Positions 35,434-47,700 are shown, counted from the stretch's first letter. The stretch: DNA of 64,000 nucleotides from Cryptomeria japonica (GCF_030272615.1 NC_081406.1:167755521-167819520), one strand, 5' to 3'. Numbers and translations: made by a program. Notes: generated by a model not told the origin, from the letters alone.

Positions 35434-36003
35434 TTAATCTACCACCATCGAGGCAAGTCTAACATCATTCTCCAAGATATCAATGATAGTCATTGCCCTA
35501 TTGTCAAATTTGGAACCGGTAGCAACTATCATAGTGTTATTTTGTACTTTTCTCTGTCTAGGCACTTCACCAGTTGCACTTAAGCATGTGACTACTTGAA
35601 CAACCTACTTGGTGATTTTATAAGGCTTGTCTTGCCAAATGAATTCATCATGGACCTTGTCGAGGACATACTAGACCCATTTTGCTTCATCGAATATGGG
35701 AAAATGAATGAATTGCACGAAACCCTTGTCATAAAGAATTTTGTGTTTTTGCTTCAAATTCCCCAAACTATCTGCCAAATGCTTGTTATAGAGGGATAAC
35801 ATGTCTGCACTACCAAGCTCCTCAATATCATAGTGGATAAATGCCCTAATGTCTTCATTATGAAGAACACCATACGGAACCGAGGAAAAGGCTTCTTCCA
35901 GATCGTCTTCAATGGATTTGAAAGGGTGTTTCTTAAAAATGGGCCTTGCTCTATCAAAAATCTCAACAACCAGAGGGGTAGAAATATCAAATGTGGATGC
36001 CAT
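35434..36003 (-). pseudogene. F ORF2, N-terminus (start)
   Basis: The minus-strand ATG at 36003 starts MASTFDISTPLVVEIFDRAR. 110 codons are open to a TAG at 35671. The frame then continues through one more TAG (both fit CAG-to-TAG changes) with YVLDKVHDEFIW, TCLSATGEVP and DILENDVRLASMVV to the H insertion at 35434. The long preserved frame with varied composition, and its in-frame join to 24000-23487, argue for a real protein start. Residues up to about 360 form a domain missing from A1. The function is unknown. Confidence 0.7.
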
Positions 36004-36506
36004 ATATAATTCAGGGTTTAAAACAATTAGGTCATGAAAAATGGATAAATACCTTTAATTCTCAACTAGGTGCAAGAAATCGCTCACTGATTGCTTCAAG
36101 CTTGATTTAAGCTACCAAAACACCTTTACACATTTCTCTACTCTATTCTCTCATTCACAATGTGAAGAATGAACCTTTGAAATGCCTTTTTAATGTCTGA
36201 AAACCTAATTTTAAGTTGTAATAAATGCTTCAACCTTTAAGCTTCTAGTTACCTTGTTTTTCATAAAATTGCCTACTAGAACCTTAAATCTCTATGAGAT
36301 CTTCCGGATAATATATATGCACACAAGATAGATCTTCTACAACCTTTTAGAACTAGTTATAGATCTCTGAAGAGGGGGTTCTACTGATTTGCATGAAAAA
36401 CTCCCCCTAAAACAAAAAACCCCTAGTTACCGAATGAGGTTCCATCATCACATTTAGGTGTCGAGCCATTCTGTGAATTCTGATCTTCTTTCTTTACCCA
36501 CATCTT
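36004..36506 (-). other. F spacer between gag and ORF2
   Basis: About 500 bp corresponding to A1 6540-6880. In A1 the gag frame runs into this spacer; in F a stop (DQH*) ends it at 36507. ORF2 may therefore be expressed by a separate mechanism such as a spliced or internal start (inference). Confidence 0.45.
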
Positions 36507-37576
36507 CTAGTGCTGATCTCTAATTTCATCTACCTTTGATTTACCTTTCTCATTAGATTTATTCTTGTTCACCGGTGCATTCCTGCTTCTACAATGTCTT
36601 GCAATATGACCTACTTTGTTACATGCATGACAGACAACATTCCTTTTCATAGGCCTAAAGTTCATATGATTTTGTCTCATCCTACATTGGTTAGATATAT
36701 GTCCAAACATCCCACATGAAAAACATCTTTTATTCTGAAAATTGATCATCATTCTGCACATATTTGACTTATGTCCAAAATTGTTGCGTTTGAAACATTG
36801 ACTAGTAAAGGTAGAGTCATTATTCATCACATTGTTCATCATCCCATTATTCATCCTACTTCTGGATTGGTTTGCCATATGACCAAATTTTTTGCAAGTA
36901 AATCATCTACCATTGAATTTATAGGCATTAGGTTGTCCTACTAGAGGTTTCTTTCTCTGCTGATAATTTGATTTGGCATTGCTCTGTCTAGAACCGAAAG
37001 ATTCTCCTTTCTCATATCCAAGTCCTCTTGTGTCTTTCCCATGTCTCTGACTATCCAGCATCTCATCCAACCGGGCTGAACTAGCTTTGAACTTCTCTTT
37101 GTACTCATTAGCAGTCGTCAGCTCGTCTCTCACAATTATGATTTGTCTCTCAAGTTCTTGTCCATCATTCTTTGTCTGTACCGGTTCAAGCTTCAACAAA
37201 TCATTCTCATATGTCAATCTGCAACATTCATCAGATCTGTCCTTCAAGGATTGAGTCAATCTTTCTTCATTTTTCTTCTAGTCTTCAATCTCTTTAGTCA
37301 ACTTCATAACAATAGATTGGATCTCACTCTTCAAAACTGCATCCTCCCTAGCTGGCTTCTCACATTCATCATTCTTGTCTTGTAGAATTTGATTGTCAAC
37401 ACTTTGTTCTTCTTTTTCCTTTAGCTCTTTTCCCAAGAATTTTTTACTTGATCTTTCAAGGTTTCAATGAAGTCTTCAACTACACTTAGATTTCTTTTCA
37501 AGCTACTCTTTTCCTTCATCGCTGCATTGAGATCTTCAAGTGCCACAACAAGCTATCTCTCCAAACTGGAGTCCAT
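36507..37576 (-). pseudogene. F gag: coiled coil and three CCHC zinc knuckles
   Basis: The minus-strand start MDSSLER is at 37576. The N-terminal 230 residues are coiled coil (DLNAAMKEKSSLKRNL and, after frameshifts, 37259-36903 with LERQIIIVRDELTTANEYKE). The best-preserved frame, 36878-36507, holds three knuckles: CFKRNNFGHKSNMC (first Cys pair widened), CFSCGMFGHISNQC and CHACNKVGHIARHC. It ends in a Lys-rich tail. Three knuckles and a long coiled coil set it apart from the UBN2-type Gags of D, C2 and K. It is homologous to A1's gag. Confidence 0.78.
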
Positions 37577-37629
37577 TGATTCAATCTTCCAGATCTTCCT
37601 CAAGTTGTTAGGCTTCTTCCAAGGCACAA

Positions 37630-37644
37630 GGCTCTGATACCAAT
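37630..37644 (-). other. Primer binding site of F
   Basis: The minus strand reads ATTGGTATCAGAGCC directly after the 5' LTR; matches the initiator tRNA-Met complement. Confidence 0.88.
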
Positions 37645-39963
37645 TATTGGAATCAATGGACACTAAAGGGGGGGTGAATTAGTGTTTTGGTATTTATAAA
37701 TCTAATATTCAGATTCTTAATCAACTAGATGCACAGATAAGAAACAAAAATGCAGAAACACAAGGCAAACAAGCACATAACCATAACACCAATGTTTTAC
37801 GTGAAAACCCGAAAAGGGAAAAACCACAGTGGGATTTGAACCCACAATATTATTCCACTATGGCCAGTAGAAAATTAATATTACAAAAGGGGAATGCACT
37901 TGCATTTAGGCACACTTCCTAGAGCTCACTGCTTAGTTACAAAAGCAGGGCTACAACCCTAGAGGAAGGCTCACTACCTTATTGATAATTACAAAATGAT
38001 TATTGTAGCATCATAAAATTGCAACCTTGCAATTTTTTACCGCATTTGGGTCTTTACATTGGAGAACAAATCCCTAATCCTAATTGGAGACCCGAGACAT
38101 GCTTACACCTCCCGAAACCTACATTTCCTCGCACCCCACACTTCGTGTTCCTTCTTTCTATCCTAAATTAGAGCTAGACAGGGGCATGGTGCCCCTTTCC
38201 TGGCTCTGTGCCCCTATCCTTGCCCTATTTTGGGCCCCCTCCACTTAAACTTTGCATTGGGCTTATCAATCTTGAAGCGAGAAAAGTTTCCCTATGTTGG
38301 CCTACGATGAAAAATCAGTCAAATAACCCTAATTGATGAATATATAAGACACATTCTCTCCTCCTTTCGCATTCATGAAGTTTAAATTGTGATCCTAAGT
38401 GAAATCAAGCATTCAAGAATTCAAGTTTCCATTCAAGCATCCATTGAGCATCTCAAGTATGCTTTCAAGGTTAAGTGTTGCATTCAAGTCAAGGATTCAA
38501 CCATTAAAGTGGAGATCTCTTTTGACATTCAATTCTACATATCCTTTCAAACAACTCTATCAACATTTCAATTACATCCTTTCTCGAGGTGAATTCTACT
38601 TCACTCATTTACTTGCAAGTACCTTTTATCATTTGGTTAATTCCAAAACTCAGGTTTGACCTGAAGCCAAACCCCGAATCCCAACAATATTTTATCTCTT
38701 TTCTATGTGTAGGTTGTAGGTGTGTAACTATATTTGTAGATTTGGACTTCATTTTCAGAGATGGAAAAACCCTTTTTGACACACGGGTTTTTCAGAGGAC
38801 CAAGTACACTTTCAATATGGTCCCGAAAAATTTCACCCAAATTTGTAGGGGAGCTTCATCTCATCCTTTTACTACTAATTCCAAGTGCACAACTTCATCC
38901 TGCATTTCTATCTCAAGTTATAATCATTTCTTTGTCTCTTTTAAACTTAGTCTTAAATCACACAATTCAACTTATCCATTCTAAAAGAGGGTTTAATATC
39001 ACTCTCTAAATTATTTGTCAATTCATTTAGCATCCAATCTCTTTCTATTAAGATTGGATCTAGTGAATTTTCCCCCCTCTTTTAAATGTAATGTGTGTGA
39101 GAAGTTGAAGGAAATCCTTTGTGGAACTTTCACTCCTTTTCTTGAGGAGAAAATATTTCCATTTGATCTCCTCTCATCATATTTTCACACCCATTCAATT
39201 ATAATGAACAATGAACTATAAAATAGCATCTAACTATGCCAAATATCAATTCTGGTTAGGCACAAAGTGGTCTGCTTCACTATTATACTAAATTGCTCTA
39301 TTCTACTCTGCTCTACTTATCAGATCAACAAAATTCAAGGATGTGCATGTGAGACTGCACTCAATCACTCCAAAATCATCTCAGACATCATATCCACACT
39401 CAAATGCATTAACCAAGTCAAACTTATATATCAGAATATGAAACATGTAATGTTGTAAGTCAACTTTAATCCTTTCCAAAATATATTCTAGACCCAAAAT
39501 AAATATTCACATGCTTCCTATTGGTCTCACCAATTATCTCAAACACATCACCAATCACCAGAATCTATCCAAGAAATTCAGACCACAAGATACATCAATA
39601 ATAGTGAAGATATTCTTGTTTAACTGCTCTATCAGATACTAGATCTTCAAAAAGGCTAGGAAGAAATACTGGAGGGTGGATTTGCATGATAATCTTCTTT
39701 TGATACTCGACCAACTAACCTTGATCATCGAAACCAAAATATGCTTCACCAGAAATGAGAAATGCCCACAAAATTGTACACTGAGCTTCATCGAGCAGAC
39801 TAGATACCAAAAAACTTACTCAAGACATATGTTTAACCAAAAATCCATACCGGATAAGATCATAAAGCTGAGTTGCCATCAATGACAACTCCTAAGAATC
39901 TACATGCATTAGTTATTACCAATCTTCACTAGAGCATCACCAAAACAACATCAAATGCCAACA
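37645..39963 (-). repeat. 5' LTR of F, split by a solo LTR
   Basis: Native length about 1.12 kb after removing 38004-39197 and its duplication. The plus-strand left tip is TATTGG (from TGTTGG), the right tip CCAACA. It matches 3080-3473 plus 9970-10742. Confidence 0.87.
38004..39197 (+). mobile_element. Solo gypsy-type LTR in F's 5' LTR
   Basis: 1194 bp, TGTAGCATCA...CACCCATTCA, with the exact duplication ATTAT (37999-38003, 39198-39202). Its start and the 'ggtttgacctgaagccaaa' block relate it to G's LTR family, though it is clearly a different subfamily. A TATATAAG box is at 38341-38348. The frames inside it are not conserved. Confidence 0.88.
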
Positions 39964-40023
39964 CAATATTCTTGTGAGAAGAAGTTGTAGAATTAAGGCT
40001 TCTTAAGGTTTAACTACTTTTAT

Positions 40024-41660
40024 ATGGAGCCTAATTTAGATAACTTGTTTCATGATAATTTTGGTGGTTCCTCTAATCCAGCAAATGATGTCATTTATCC
40101 CCATTCTTTCCATAATTCTCATGATGATGATGAATCACTTACTAGGGTTTTCATTGATTAATTGGACAAGATTGACAATGAATATGAAAATCTTCAACAA
40201 TGGATGAGTCATCAATACTCAAAAAGTGAGGCAATCCCATTGATTGGAGGATTAAAAAGAATGGTTCAAAGTGATAAACTTGGTGTTGATTTATTGTGTG
40301 GCCTTGCTTATATTGTTGACACTAATATCATGCCTATGAAAATTTGTGCCAAAGTCCTTGGTTACACTCAAGCTTCTAGTCAAGTTAATCATTCTATTCC
40401 TATGGCTACATCTTTTCCTAGTGTTCCTATATTCACATATTCTAACATGACCACTTCCACACAAAATTTTGATCCTACACATGTTAGTCAAGGGAGGAAA
40501 TTTTCAAATCAAATCTCTTTCGTACCTCCTTCCATGAGTCTTCCATTTGTGACCCAATCATCTCCCATACCTACTTATCATAGTGTTTGAGCTCCTTATT
40601 CTCAACCTCAACCTACATAAAACAATGTCACTCCATCCCAATCCAATATGTCCAATTTCAATCCATCAACCAAAGCAACCTTCAATAACATAGCCCAAAC
40701 CATTTCATTCTTTTCAACAACAACTAGCTACTATTACTCAATCTAAGTTTAATGTGGCCACATTTGATGTAGTGAGCCCATTATCCGATGATATTATTTG
40801 TGTTATCCCTCCTAAACATATGGAAGTCTCTCGATTAGATCTTTATAATGAAAAAAATGATCCCTTGACTCTTGTGAAAACATTTAATCTTTGTGAAGTG
40901 ACTTTTCTCATGATCAAAGACTTATGGCTAAATTATTTACTCGAACCTTTTGAGATAAAGCATTGTAATGGTATTGTTCTTTTCAACAACTAGCTAATGC
41001 TTTTATTCAATAATTTCATAATAATATTGGTCCTAAGATTACTTTGACAGATTTGATTCATTGTAAGCAAGGTGTTAAAGAAAAAGTGATTGATTTTATT
41101 GGTAGATATAAACATTTGTATTCTCAAATTACTTATCCTATGGCTGATAAGATGTTCAAAGAATTTTTATTGCTAATTTACAAAAATATATTAGGGATAA
41201 GCTCCTCTTTTCTTAGATTACTTCCTTTACATAGTTGTGCATAGTACTTCATAATTATCAACTTCAAGTGATTCAATTCAAATCATCTCCTTCAATGGCT
41301 TTTGTTGATAAGAATGAAAGTGGTCAACAATTTTTAACAAGGTTTAAATTGAACAAGGGATACATCAAGCTCAATGACAACATCAATACTCAAGTGGTGG
41401 CCATGATATCAGGTGTGCCTGCTTTATCCAAATACTTATGAAAATAATTTACTCCTCTTTTTGAGCCTTTACATAGTATTATGACATAATTATTAAATAA
41501 ATATGTATTGAGACTTCCTCCCATCAAGCCAATTGATACATCCAAACCTTCACCACCTTATCATGATCACAAAGCTTTTTTCCAATATCATTGTCAACCT
41601 ATTCATGACACCAAAAAGTGTTATTCCTTAAGGAGTATAATTCAAGGCTTTATTGATAAT
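40024..41660 (+). pseudogene. G gag (Ty3-gypsy type), broken
   Basis: ATG at 40024 (MEPNLDNLFHDNFGG). An in-frame TAA at about 40159 precedes a 142-codon frame with NLQQWMSHQYSKSEAIPLIG. The capsid-like part lies around 40790-41200, with a DPLTLVKTF segment and, in another frame, LIHCKQGVKEKVIDFIGRY, the usual helix before a YKHLYSQI phrase in plant gypsy Gag. Near 41580-41630 a degenerate nucleocapsid-like FFQYHCQPIHDTKKCYSL replaces a zinc knuckle. Many stops and frameshifts. Its role would be particle assembly for a non-autonomous gypsy element. Confidence 0.72.
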
Positions 41661-41839
41661 AATACCATATTTTTAGCTAGTACAAATGAAAATAGAAACA
41701 AATCCGTAGCTCCTCCTAATCAAAATATCCAAATCTTTACTAATCTTTTATCTTCCCATTCTACTAATTTGGTTGAATCTGAGCATCTTGATTTTTCTTC
41801 CAATGACCTTGGCCTTGAGTCTAAGAATGTGATGAATCT

Positions 41840-42694
41840 TGTTGATAAACCTTCACCTCCTAAGGAATTATGCATTACCTTTGATCCTAGTGAGACTATT
41901 GATGCACCTGATGGCCCACTATATATCTCTACGAAGAACAAAGACAAACTCTCACAAGGGGTTCTCATTGACCAGCATGTGTGGTGAATGTGATCACTAA
42001 AGAATATCTTTATACTCTACAATTGCATCAAATAACATATGATAAATTTGATATAGTGGTTAAGGTGTATGATGGTTTCTCTTTCCCTACTATTGGTTCT
42101 ATTAATCTTCCCATTAAGGTTGGCACTATGTGCTTAGATGTTATTTTTTCTATCATTCCTACATCAGATCAATTTCATGTGAAGTTGGGAAATAATTGGC
42201 TCTCTTCCATGAAATTGATCCCTTATATTATTCATAAATGTTTAAAATTTTCTCATAATGACAAAATCATAACAATTAATAATAGCATGTACCAACCCGC
42301 AGTGAGGCATGTAGATGTTAATCTTGATTACTTTTGGCCTAAACAATTTGAGCCTCTTAAGCCTCACAATGATGGTCTCTTTCAATCTTATCAAAAGTGG
42401 AAGAATGAGATGATCTTGTCTTTGATTAAGCCTAGAGATCTTAGACCTATTCCTCCACATGATGGACCTAGTCTCCTTCCTACACCTTCTATTCCTCTTA
42501 TATATGCTATAATCCTGCCTCTTACATCTTACAAAGGGAAGTGCCTAGGACCATCTCCTATCTTTCAACCTACTAGACCTTCTCCCATTACTCCTCCTTT
42601 AAATAAAGATAAGAATCATATGTCCATTGATCATAAACCTTCACAACCCTCAGCTAAAACTAAAAGAAACCATTGTGTGAGAGAATGTCGATAG
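41840..42694 (+). pseudogene. G aspartic protease region (gypsy type), broken
   Basis: The first part (to 41987) has ELCITFDPSETIDAP and ends at LIDQHVW. The catalytic Asp of the LID turn is visible, but a single-base frameshift follows it. The other frame (from 41981) continues VNVITKEYLYTLQL, then DVIFSIIPTSDQFHVKLG and NNWLSSMKLIP, the usual C-terminal half of a gypsy retropepsin. After 42550 the frame becomes Pro-rich, then basic. A TAG ends it at 42694, but coding-like sequence runs to the C2 insertion at 42757. No RT follows anywhere in G. Confidence 0.72.
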
Positions 42695-42761
42695 AGATGT
42701 CGTGCTAAGCATCATGAAATTGCTTTTCAACCCATTTCCTCCTCGAAAGACACCTAATGTT

Positions 42762-43687
42762 TGTTAGGCTTGTATTGATGTTGTCATTGATGTCAAGTCC
42801 CATGGTTTGGATAGGATTAGATGTAGTTTATTGAGCATCAATGGAAGTGAGGTGTGTATGTGATGTTGATGATTGATGTTTTGAGAGATGTGCTTCCTGA
42901 AAGGTTTGATTCTCTGAGAGATGTGTTATAGTTATATTTTTGGGTCTCATTTGATCTAAAATTGAGGATGAGTAACAACATTTTGTGTAGCACGTGGGTC
43001 ATATTTTGGGCCCGATATTTGTGATGGATGTAATGTGTTTATTTATTCTATAAGTGCATTGTGGTATGGTCTACTTCTCATTCCCTTCCACCACCAAAAT
43101 GTTTAGTGTTGTCCTATTTCAAATCATTTTCTTGGAAAAATTGAAAGATTATGGTTCTTGGAGACAATATATATGTGGATGATTTAATTTGGAAAATTTC
43201 TTGGAAGATATGAGGGACTGAGAGGAAAAATCAAATAGATGTGTGAAGTGTGTTGTTGTTGATAGGCACCACAAGCATTTATGGTATTGTAGACTATGGT
43301 ATAGTGGTGGATTATCTTTTATTTTCTTCTTCCTTTGGTAGTGAGCCTTACTAGGTAGTGAGCCCTCCGATAGTAAGCCTTTCTAGGTAGTTATCCCTCT
43401 AGTAGTGAACCTCTTGGTAGTGAGCCATCTTTTATAAAAATCACCTTAACCAGTGTCACCTTAACTAGTGTTATATATTGAGAACTAACATTCTTTGTAG
43501 TTTTTCCCTTCTTGGGTTTTCTATATAAAATATGGTGTCCATTGTTTGATCTATTTTGTGCATGTACTTTTATGTTATATTTTCTTTAATTAAATCTATT
43601 GGTTGCTCCAAATTTGCGAATGAAATAAAGGAAGGTTTAATTATTCTTGATTCACCTTCCCCTTCTCAATTGCTTGGGTATTCTAAA
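42762..43687 (+). repeat. 5' LTR of C2
   Basis: 926 bp, TGTTAGGCTTG...TATTCTAAA. It matches 58911-59857, including the 'agtgagccctc' repeats near 43340-43420 and the 'cccttcttgggttttc' block. Confidence 0.9.
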
Positions 43688-43688
43688 A

Positions 43689-43701
43689 TTGGTATCAAAG
43701 A
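43689..43701 (+). other. Primer binding site of C2
   Basis: TTGGTATCAAAGA, a G-to-A variant of TTGGTATCAGAG, one base after the LTR. Confidence 0.75.
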
Positions 43702-43747
43702 TATGGTTCCTTGGTAAAGAGCTTAATTGCTTGAGGTAGATCCTGAT

Positions 43748-44709
43748 ATGGTGACACATAAATTATTGATCCTTATCTTTGAAGGATCTGAGTATAGCTT
43801 CTGGAAAGTGATGAAGATGAGAGGTTATCTTGTCTCTTTAGGTTGCAACACTTGGAAGGAATTAGAAACTAAGTATGTACAACTAGTTAATGGTCTTACC
43901 ATTCCAAATGAGGTTCAAGCCTATGAAGAAAATGAAAAGGTAAGGTATGCTATCTTTAGTGCATTATCAAAGACTAAATTAACAAAGGTTATTTCTTTGA
44001 ATACTGCTTACGAAGTTTGGGAAAAGATGAAAGAAATCTATGAAGGAAATGAGAGAGTTAAATTATCAAAGAGGTTGAAAGCTAAGTAAAGATATGAAAA
44101 TCTGAAAATGGAAGAAGGAGAAGATATAGTAAGCTACTTTCAGAAGGTTGACAGTGTAGTGAATAAAATCAAAGAGCTTGGTAGCACTTTAAATGATGAA
44201 GAAATAATTGGCAAAATTCGGATGACCCCACTAGTAAGCTATACTAATAAGATCTCTTCTATTGAAGAAACCAATAATTCGAAGAAATTCACTAGAGAAT
44301 TGCTATTTGGCACCTTGACTGCATTTGAGGTAAGGAAATTTGGAAAGGACAAAGGTAAATTAGAGACAACATTTAAAGCTACAGAAGATGATCTGGATGA
44401 TGAAAGTTTAGATGAGATGGAAATAAATTTTGTGAGGAAACAAAAGAGAAGAACTGACAAATACAAAGGTATGTTACCTTTTAAATGTTTTAGATGTAGA
44501 AAGATTGGTCATATAGCTACTAGATGTCCAAAAAAAGGAACAAGACATAGATTTAGAGAAAATAAAGGAAAGTTTGAGAAGAAAGACTACTATGTTAGTT
44601 TTGATTCTAGCATTTAAGATGATGAATTAGATTATGAAGAAGGTGACTATTTTTTATTGGTAGAGAAAGACACAAATAGGATTGTGTTTGTTCCTAAATC
44701 AACAATCCT
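43748..44709 (+). pseudogene. C2 gag (UBN2-type) with zinc knuckle, broken
   Basis: The frame from MVTHKLLILIFEGSEYSFWK shows the copia Gag order: W-K core, then AYEVWEKMKEIYEGNERVKL, a TAA at about 44087, in-frame continuation with SYFQKVDSVVNKIKELG, and the knuckle CFRCRKIGHIATRC at 44486-44527. A further TAA (about 44615) is followed by an acidic linker, and the copia sequence stops around 44700. It is related to D's gag. The protease that should follow is absent. Confidence 0.85.
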
Positions 44710-47700
44710 CGAGTCCTAAAGGAATTGCCACTAACTCATTGACAAACTCAAGGAAGGATTTGGCCAACGAATGAGATTCAGTCATAAGAACTGAGATCTC
44801 CTGCACTTCTGGCTATGCGAGACCAAGGCGAGTAAACCTATGTAGTGTATAATAACTTTCATCTTCATGACAATAAGGTAACTACAACTTACAACAGATC
44901 ATCTCGATGAAAATGTACTAAGGAAGATGGATGAACTCTCAGTTTTGGCTTTAACCTTAGTTTCTAAGAATCTATTCACTTCATTCAGGAGGGGGGGGGG
45001 GGGGGGTTCTACACCAATCCTACTCCTAATGTAGAAAAAAAAATGCAAAAATGAAAGGGATTTGTTTATGAAAAGATTCTAAGAACTGAAAGCAACAACC
45101 ATGACTAGTGCCTTGTATGGGCAGCAAAGTCAACTTCACGATATGCAGATTTGATATCTAAAATAGAATAACATGCAACCCTTGATATTTAAATACTAAT
45201 GCATTACGGTAACATTTTCCTTTAGAGTTCTACCTACAACCATGCTTGAGAATCTCATATACACAACACTATTTATTTACCTTGTGATAAGCAAATTAAT
45301 CTCTTCCTTGAAGAGAAGCAAACAAAAAGTAAACATATGACTTGCAGAGAAAAAGAAAAAGACCCTTGGTCATTTCATTCCATAAAATAATGTGCATACA
45401 AGAGAGACAACTACAAATTAAGCCTTTAAATTTGCTTGTATTCAGATTCAAATTGCTAAAATACCAAAATACTACAAATTGAAAGTTAACACTAATCTGT
45501 CGTGAGAAAACTTGCACTGTACACATGGAAGCCTTGCTTCTAGAATCCTAAGAGAAATTTCATGCAGAATACCAAAATTGAGAAGAGAAGAGAAAGATAT
45601 ACATCAGAGAAAGAAAAACCTAACAAAAACCCTAAAAGAATCTTAAAAAAAACCTATCTTCAATCTTGAAATCTTCACTACACTCTCATTGGTTGTCCTC
45701 TCTTCCTTGAGCATGTTGAAGCCCTTGAAAATATAGAGAAAATATTCCTCAAGTTTCTTGTAAAACCAAAATTTGCACCTTGTTCCAAGCTTGCTATTTT
45801 TAGCATGTTGTCCTCTTTCCTTGTTGCACAATTTTCCTCCTCTGCTCTCAAAACTGAAAAAAAACCCCTTTTGGTGAAGAGAAATGTCTTTTTTTTATTG
45901 CACTTTTTCATCTTTGCTAAAAAATAGTAAATCTCCCTTTGATTGAAAATGTATAGTAATTTCTCACATGCGACCCCTCCAAAAATCATTTCACTTGTCA
46001 GTAAAATAATCTCCCTTTGTTGTAGCTAAAAATAATTACTTTGTCCTGTCATTTTTATTTCTGCACATTTTTTACCTTTCCTTGTTGCATATCAAGTCCC
46101 TCGAATGCAAGGCACTTCATTACATCTATCCTCACCTGTTGGCAAAATTCTTACCTCCTTCTAATTCACACCTTTAGTAAAAATGTTTTTTTTTTAACCA
46201 AGGACAACTCAATCTATTTCTACACTTTCTTGCTTTCCATCTTTGAAGTAAAACATTTTCCCATTTGATAAAACAATTACCAAATATCTAAATTTTGTGA
46301 CACTCAAAATAATTTATGAGTTACCCCAACTTTTCACTCTATCCATTATTTCACCATTTTACCTTACTGGTAATCTTAAGTGGAAATATTCCACTTAAAC
46401 AATCTTTCATTTTACCTTTCCTTAATAAAATAATTCCATTTCAAAAATAAGATTTCACCTCTGAGTCAAAACATTCTTCTATTTCACACAGCCGTTAGGG
46501 GGTGAAAAATATACTTGGAGAATTATTTTACTTCACCTCTTCATTAGAAATATTTCATACTTGGTGAAATATTTAATTTTATCAAAACTATCTGCATTCC
46601 TTGTCATAATTGTAGCACAAGATGGCTATTTGTCTACCTTTATTAGGACAATCGCATATGTTACAAAAAAAATTCTCATCAGTTTAGATTCAAATATAAA
46701 GTGATTTCCCCTGTACATGATCTTCATGGGTAAAATAAATTGCTTTGGCAAAGCATTTATCCGCTTTGGACTTATATTTTCAAAGCAACCCATTTCTCTC
46801 TCTGTGAAAAAATATTTAGCATATGAGGTGAGAGAATTTATCCATGGGTGAAAACAAAAACCTCGATGTTGCAATACTCCACCTTGATTCTTACTTAACT
46901 AGCATTTCAATAGTATTTCACTGTGTTGTGCTAAATTATTTCCAATCACCATGCTTTGTGAGTTTGATACAAACTTGAATACTTCAAAAAATATAATAGC
47001 AGCATGTCCCAAAATATTTAAAAGTTGCAGGTCGTGAATATCTCATCTGGGCCATTTATCAGCTTGCCTAGAGCCCAAAATCAATTAAAAGACTGATAAA
47101 ATGGCTACCAAGGCATAGTATATAATCTGGGCACCCTCTAGAAGGTAAAAATGTGAGGCCCTACCCCAAGCCCATCATAGCACTTCATTGATTTTCATGT
47201 TAGACTTATTATTTGATACACTATTTTGATGCATTATGGATTTAATACTATTTGACAGATGATTTGATATCATTGGATATGATGTATTCCATCTTACGTT
47301 GATTTCAATACTTATGTGATGATGAAATGATACATTTATACATGTCTTATGGAAATGTGATTTATATGATGCTTATGATGATGCAATTAAGTAATTGATT
47401 TCATATGAATTTGCTAGGAAAAATGTTACTTGGATACTATCTCTATTACTCTTTTATTTGGATCAATTGATGATATGTTGTGAAATTGATCTTATGTGTT
47501 TGATGTGTATTTACTTTCATATACTTACATATGCATGTGTTTTTGGATTACTGATGTGTGAAATGAGATGTGCAGGAAATTAATCCATGTGACCATGGAA
47601 ATACATAGAGAACTAAGACCAAACTTATTTGAAATAGTGAAGCCAAGGTTTGTCTATTTGGAGATACAATACCTCGTATGTGATGTATTTGATTTTGTCA

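Larger units (their letters stand above)
3080..39963 (-). mobile_element. Element F: non-autonomous copia-like retroelement with Gag and a large unknown ORF2, six insertions inside
   Basis: On the minus strand F starts with its 5' LTR at 39963, has a tRNA-Met-type primer site at 37630-37644, a coiled-coil/zinc-knuckle Gag (about 37576-36507), a long ORF2 scattered over 36003-11335, a polypurine tract at 10743-10754 and a 3' LTR ending at 3080. The exact 5-bp duplication CAATA flanks it (3075-3079 and 39964-39968), which proves that the distant parts belong to one insertion in G. Subtracting A1, D, X, E, H and a solo LTR leaves about 7.7 kb. No protease, integrase or RT motif is seen. Confidence 0.88.

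Noticed and set aside
35596-35799. Plus-strand 67-codon frame
   Set aside because: Antisense to the preserved N-terminus of F ORF2, which has a better start and continues in frame beyond its stops.
36507-36878. Host zinc-knuckle (CCHC) RNA-binding protein gene
   Set aside because: It lies between a primer site/LTR and ORF2 of element F and matches A1's gag, so it is a retroelement nucleocapsid.
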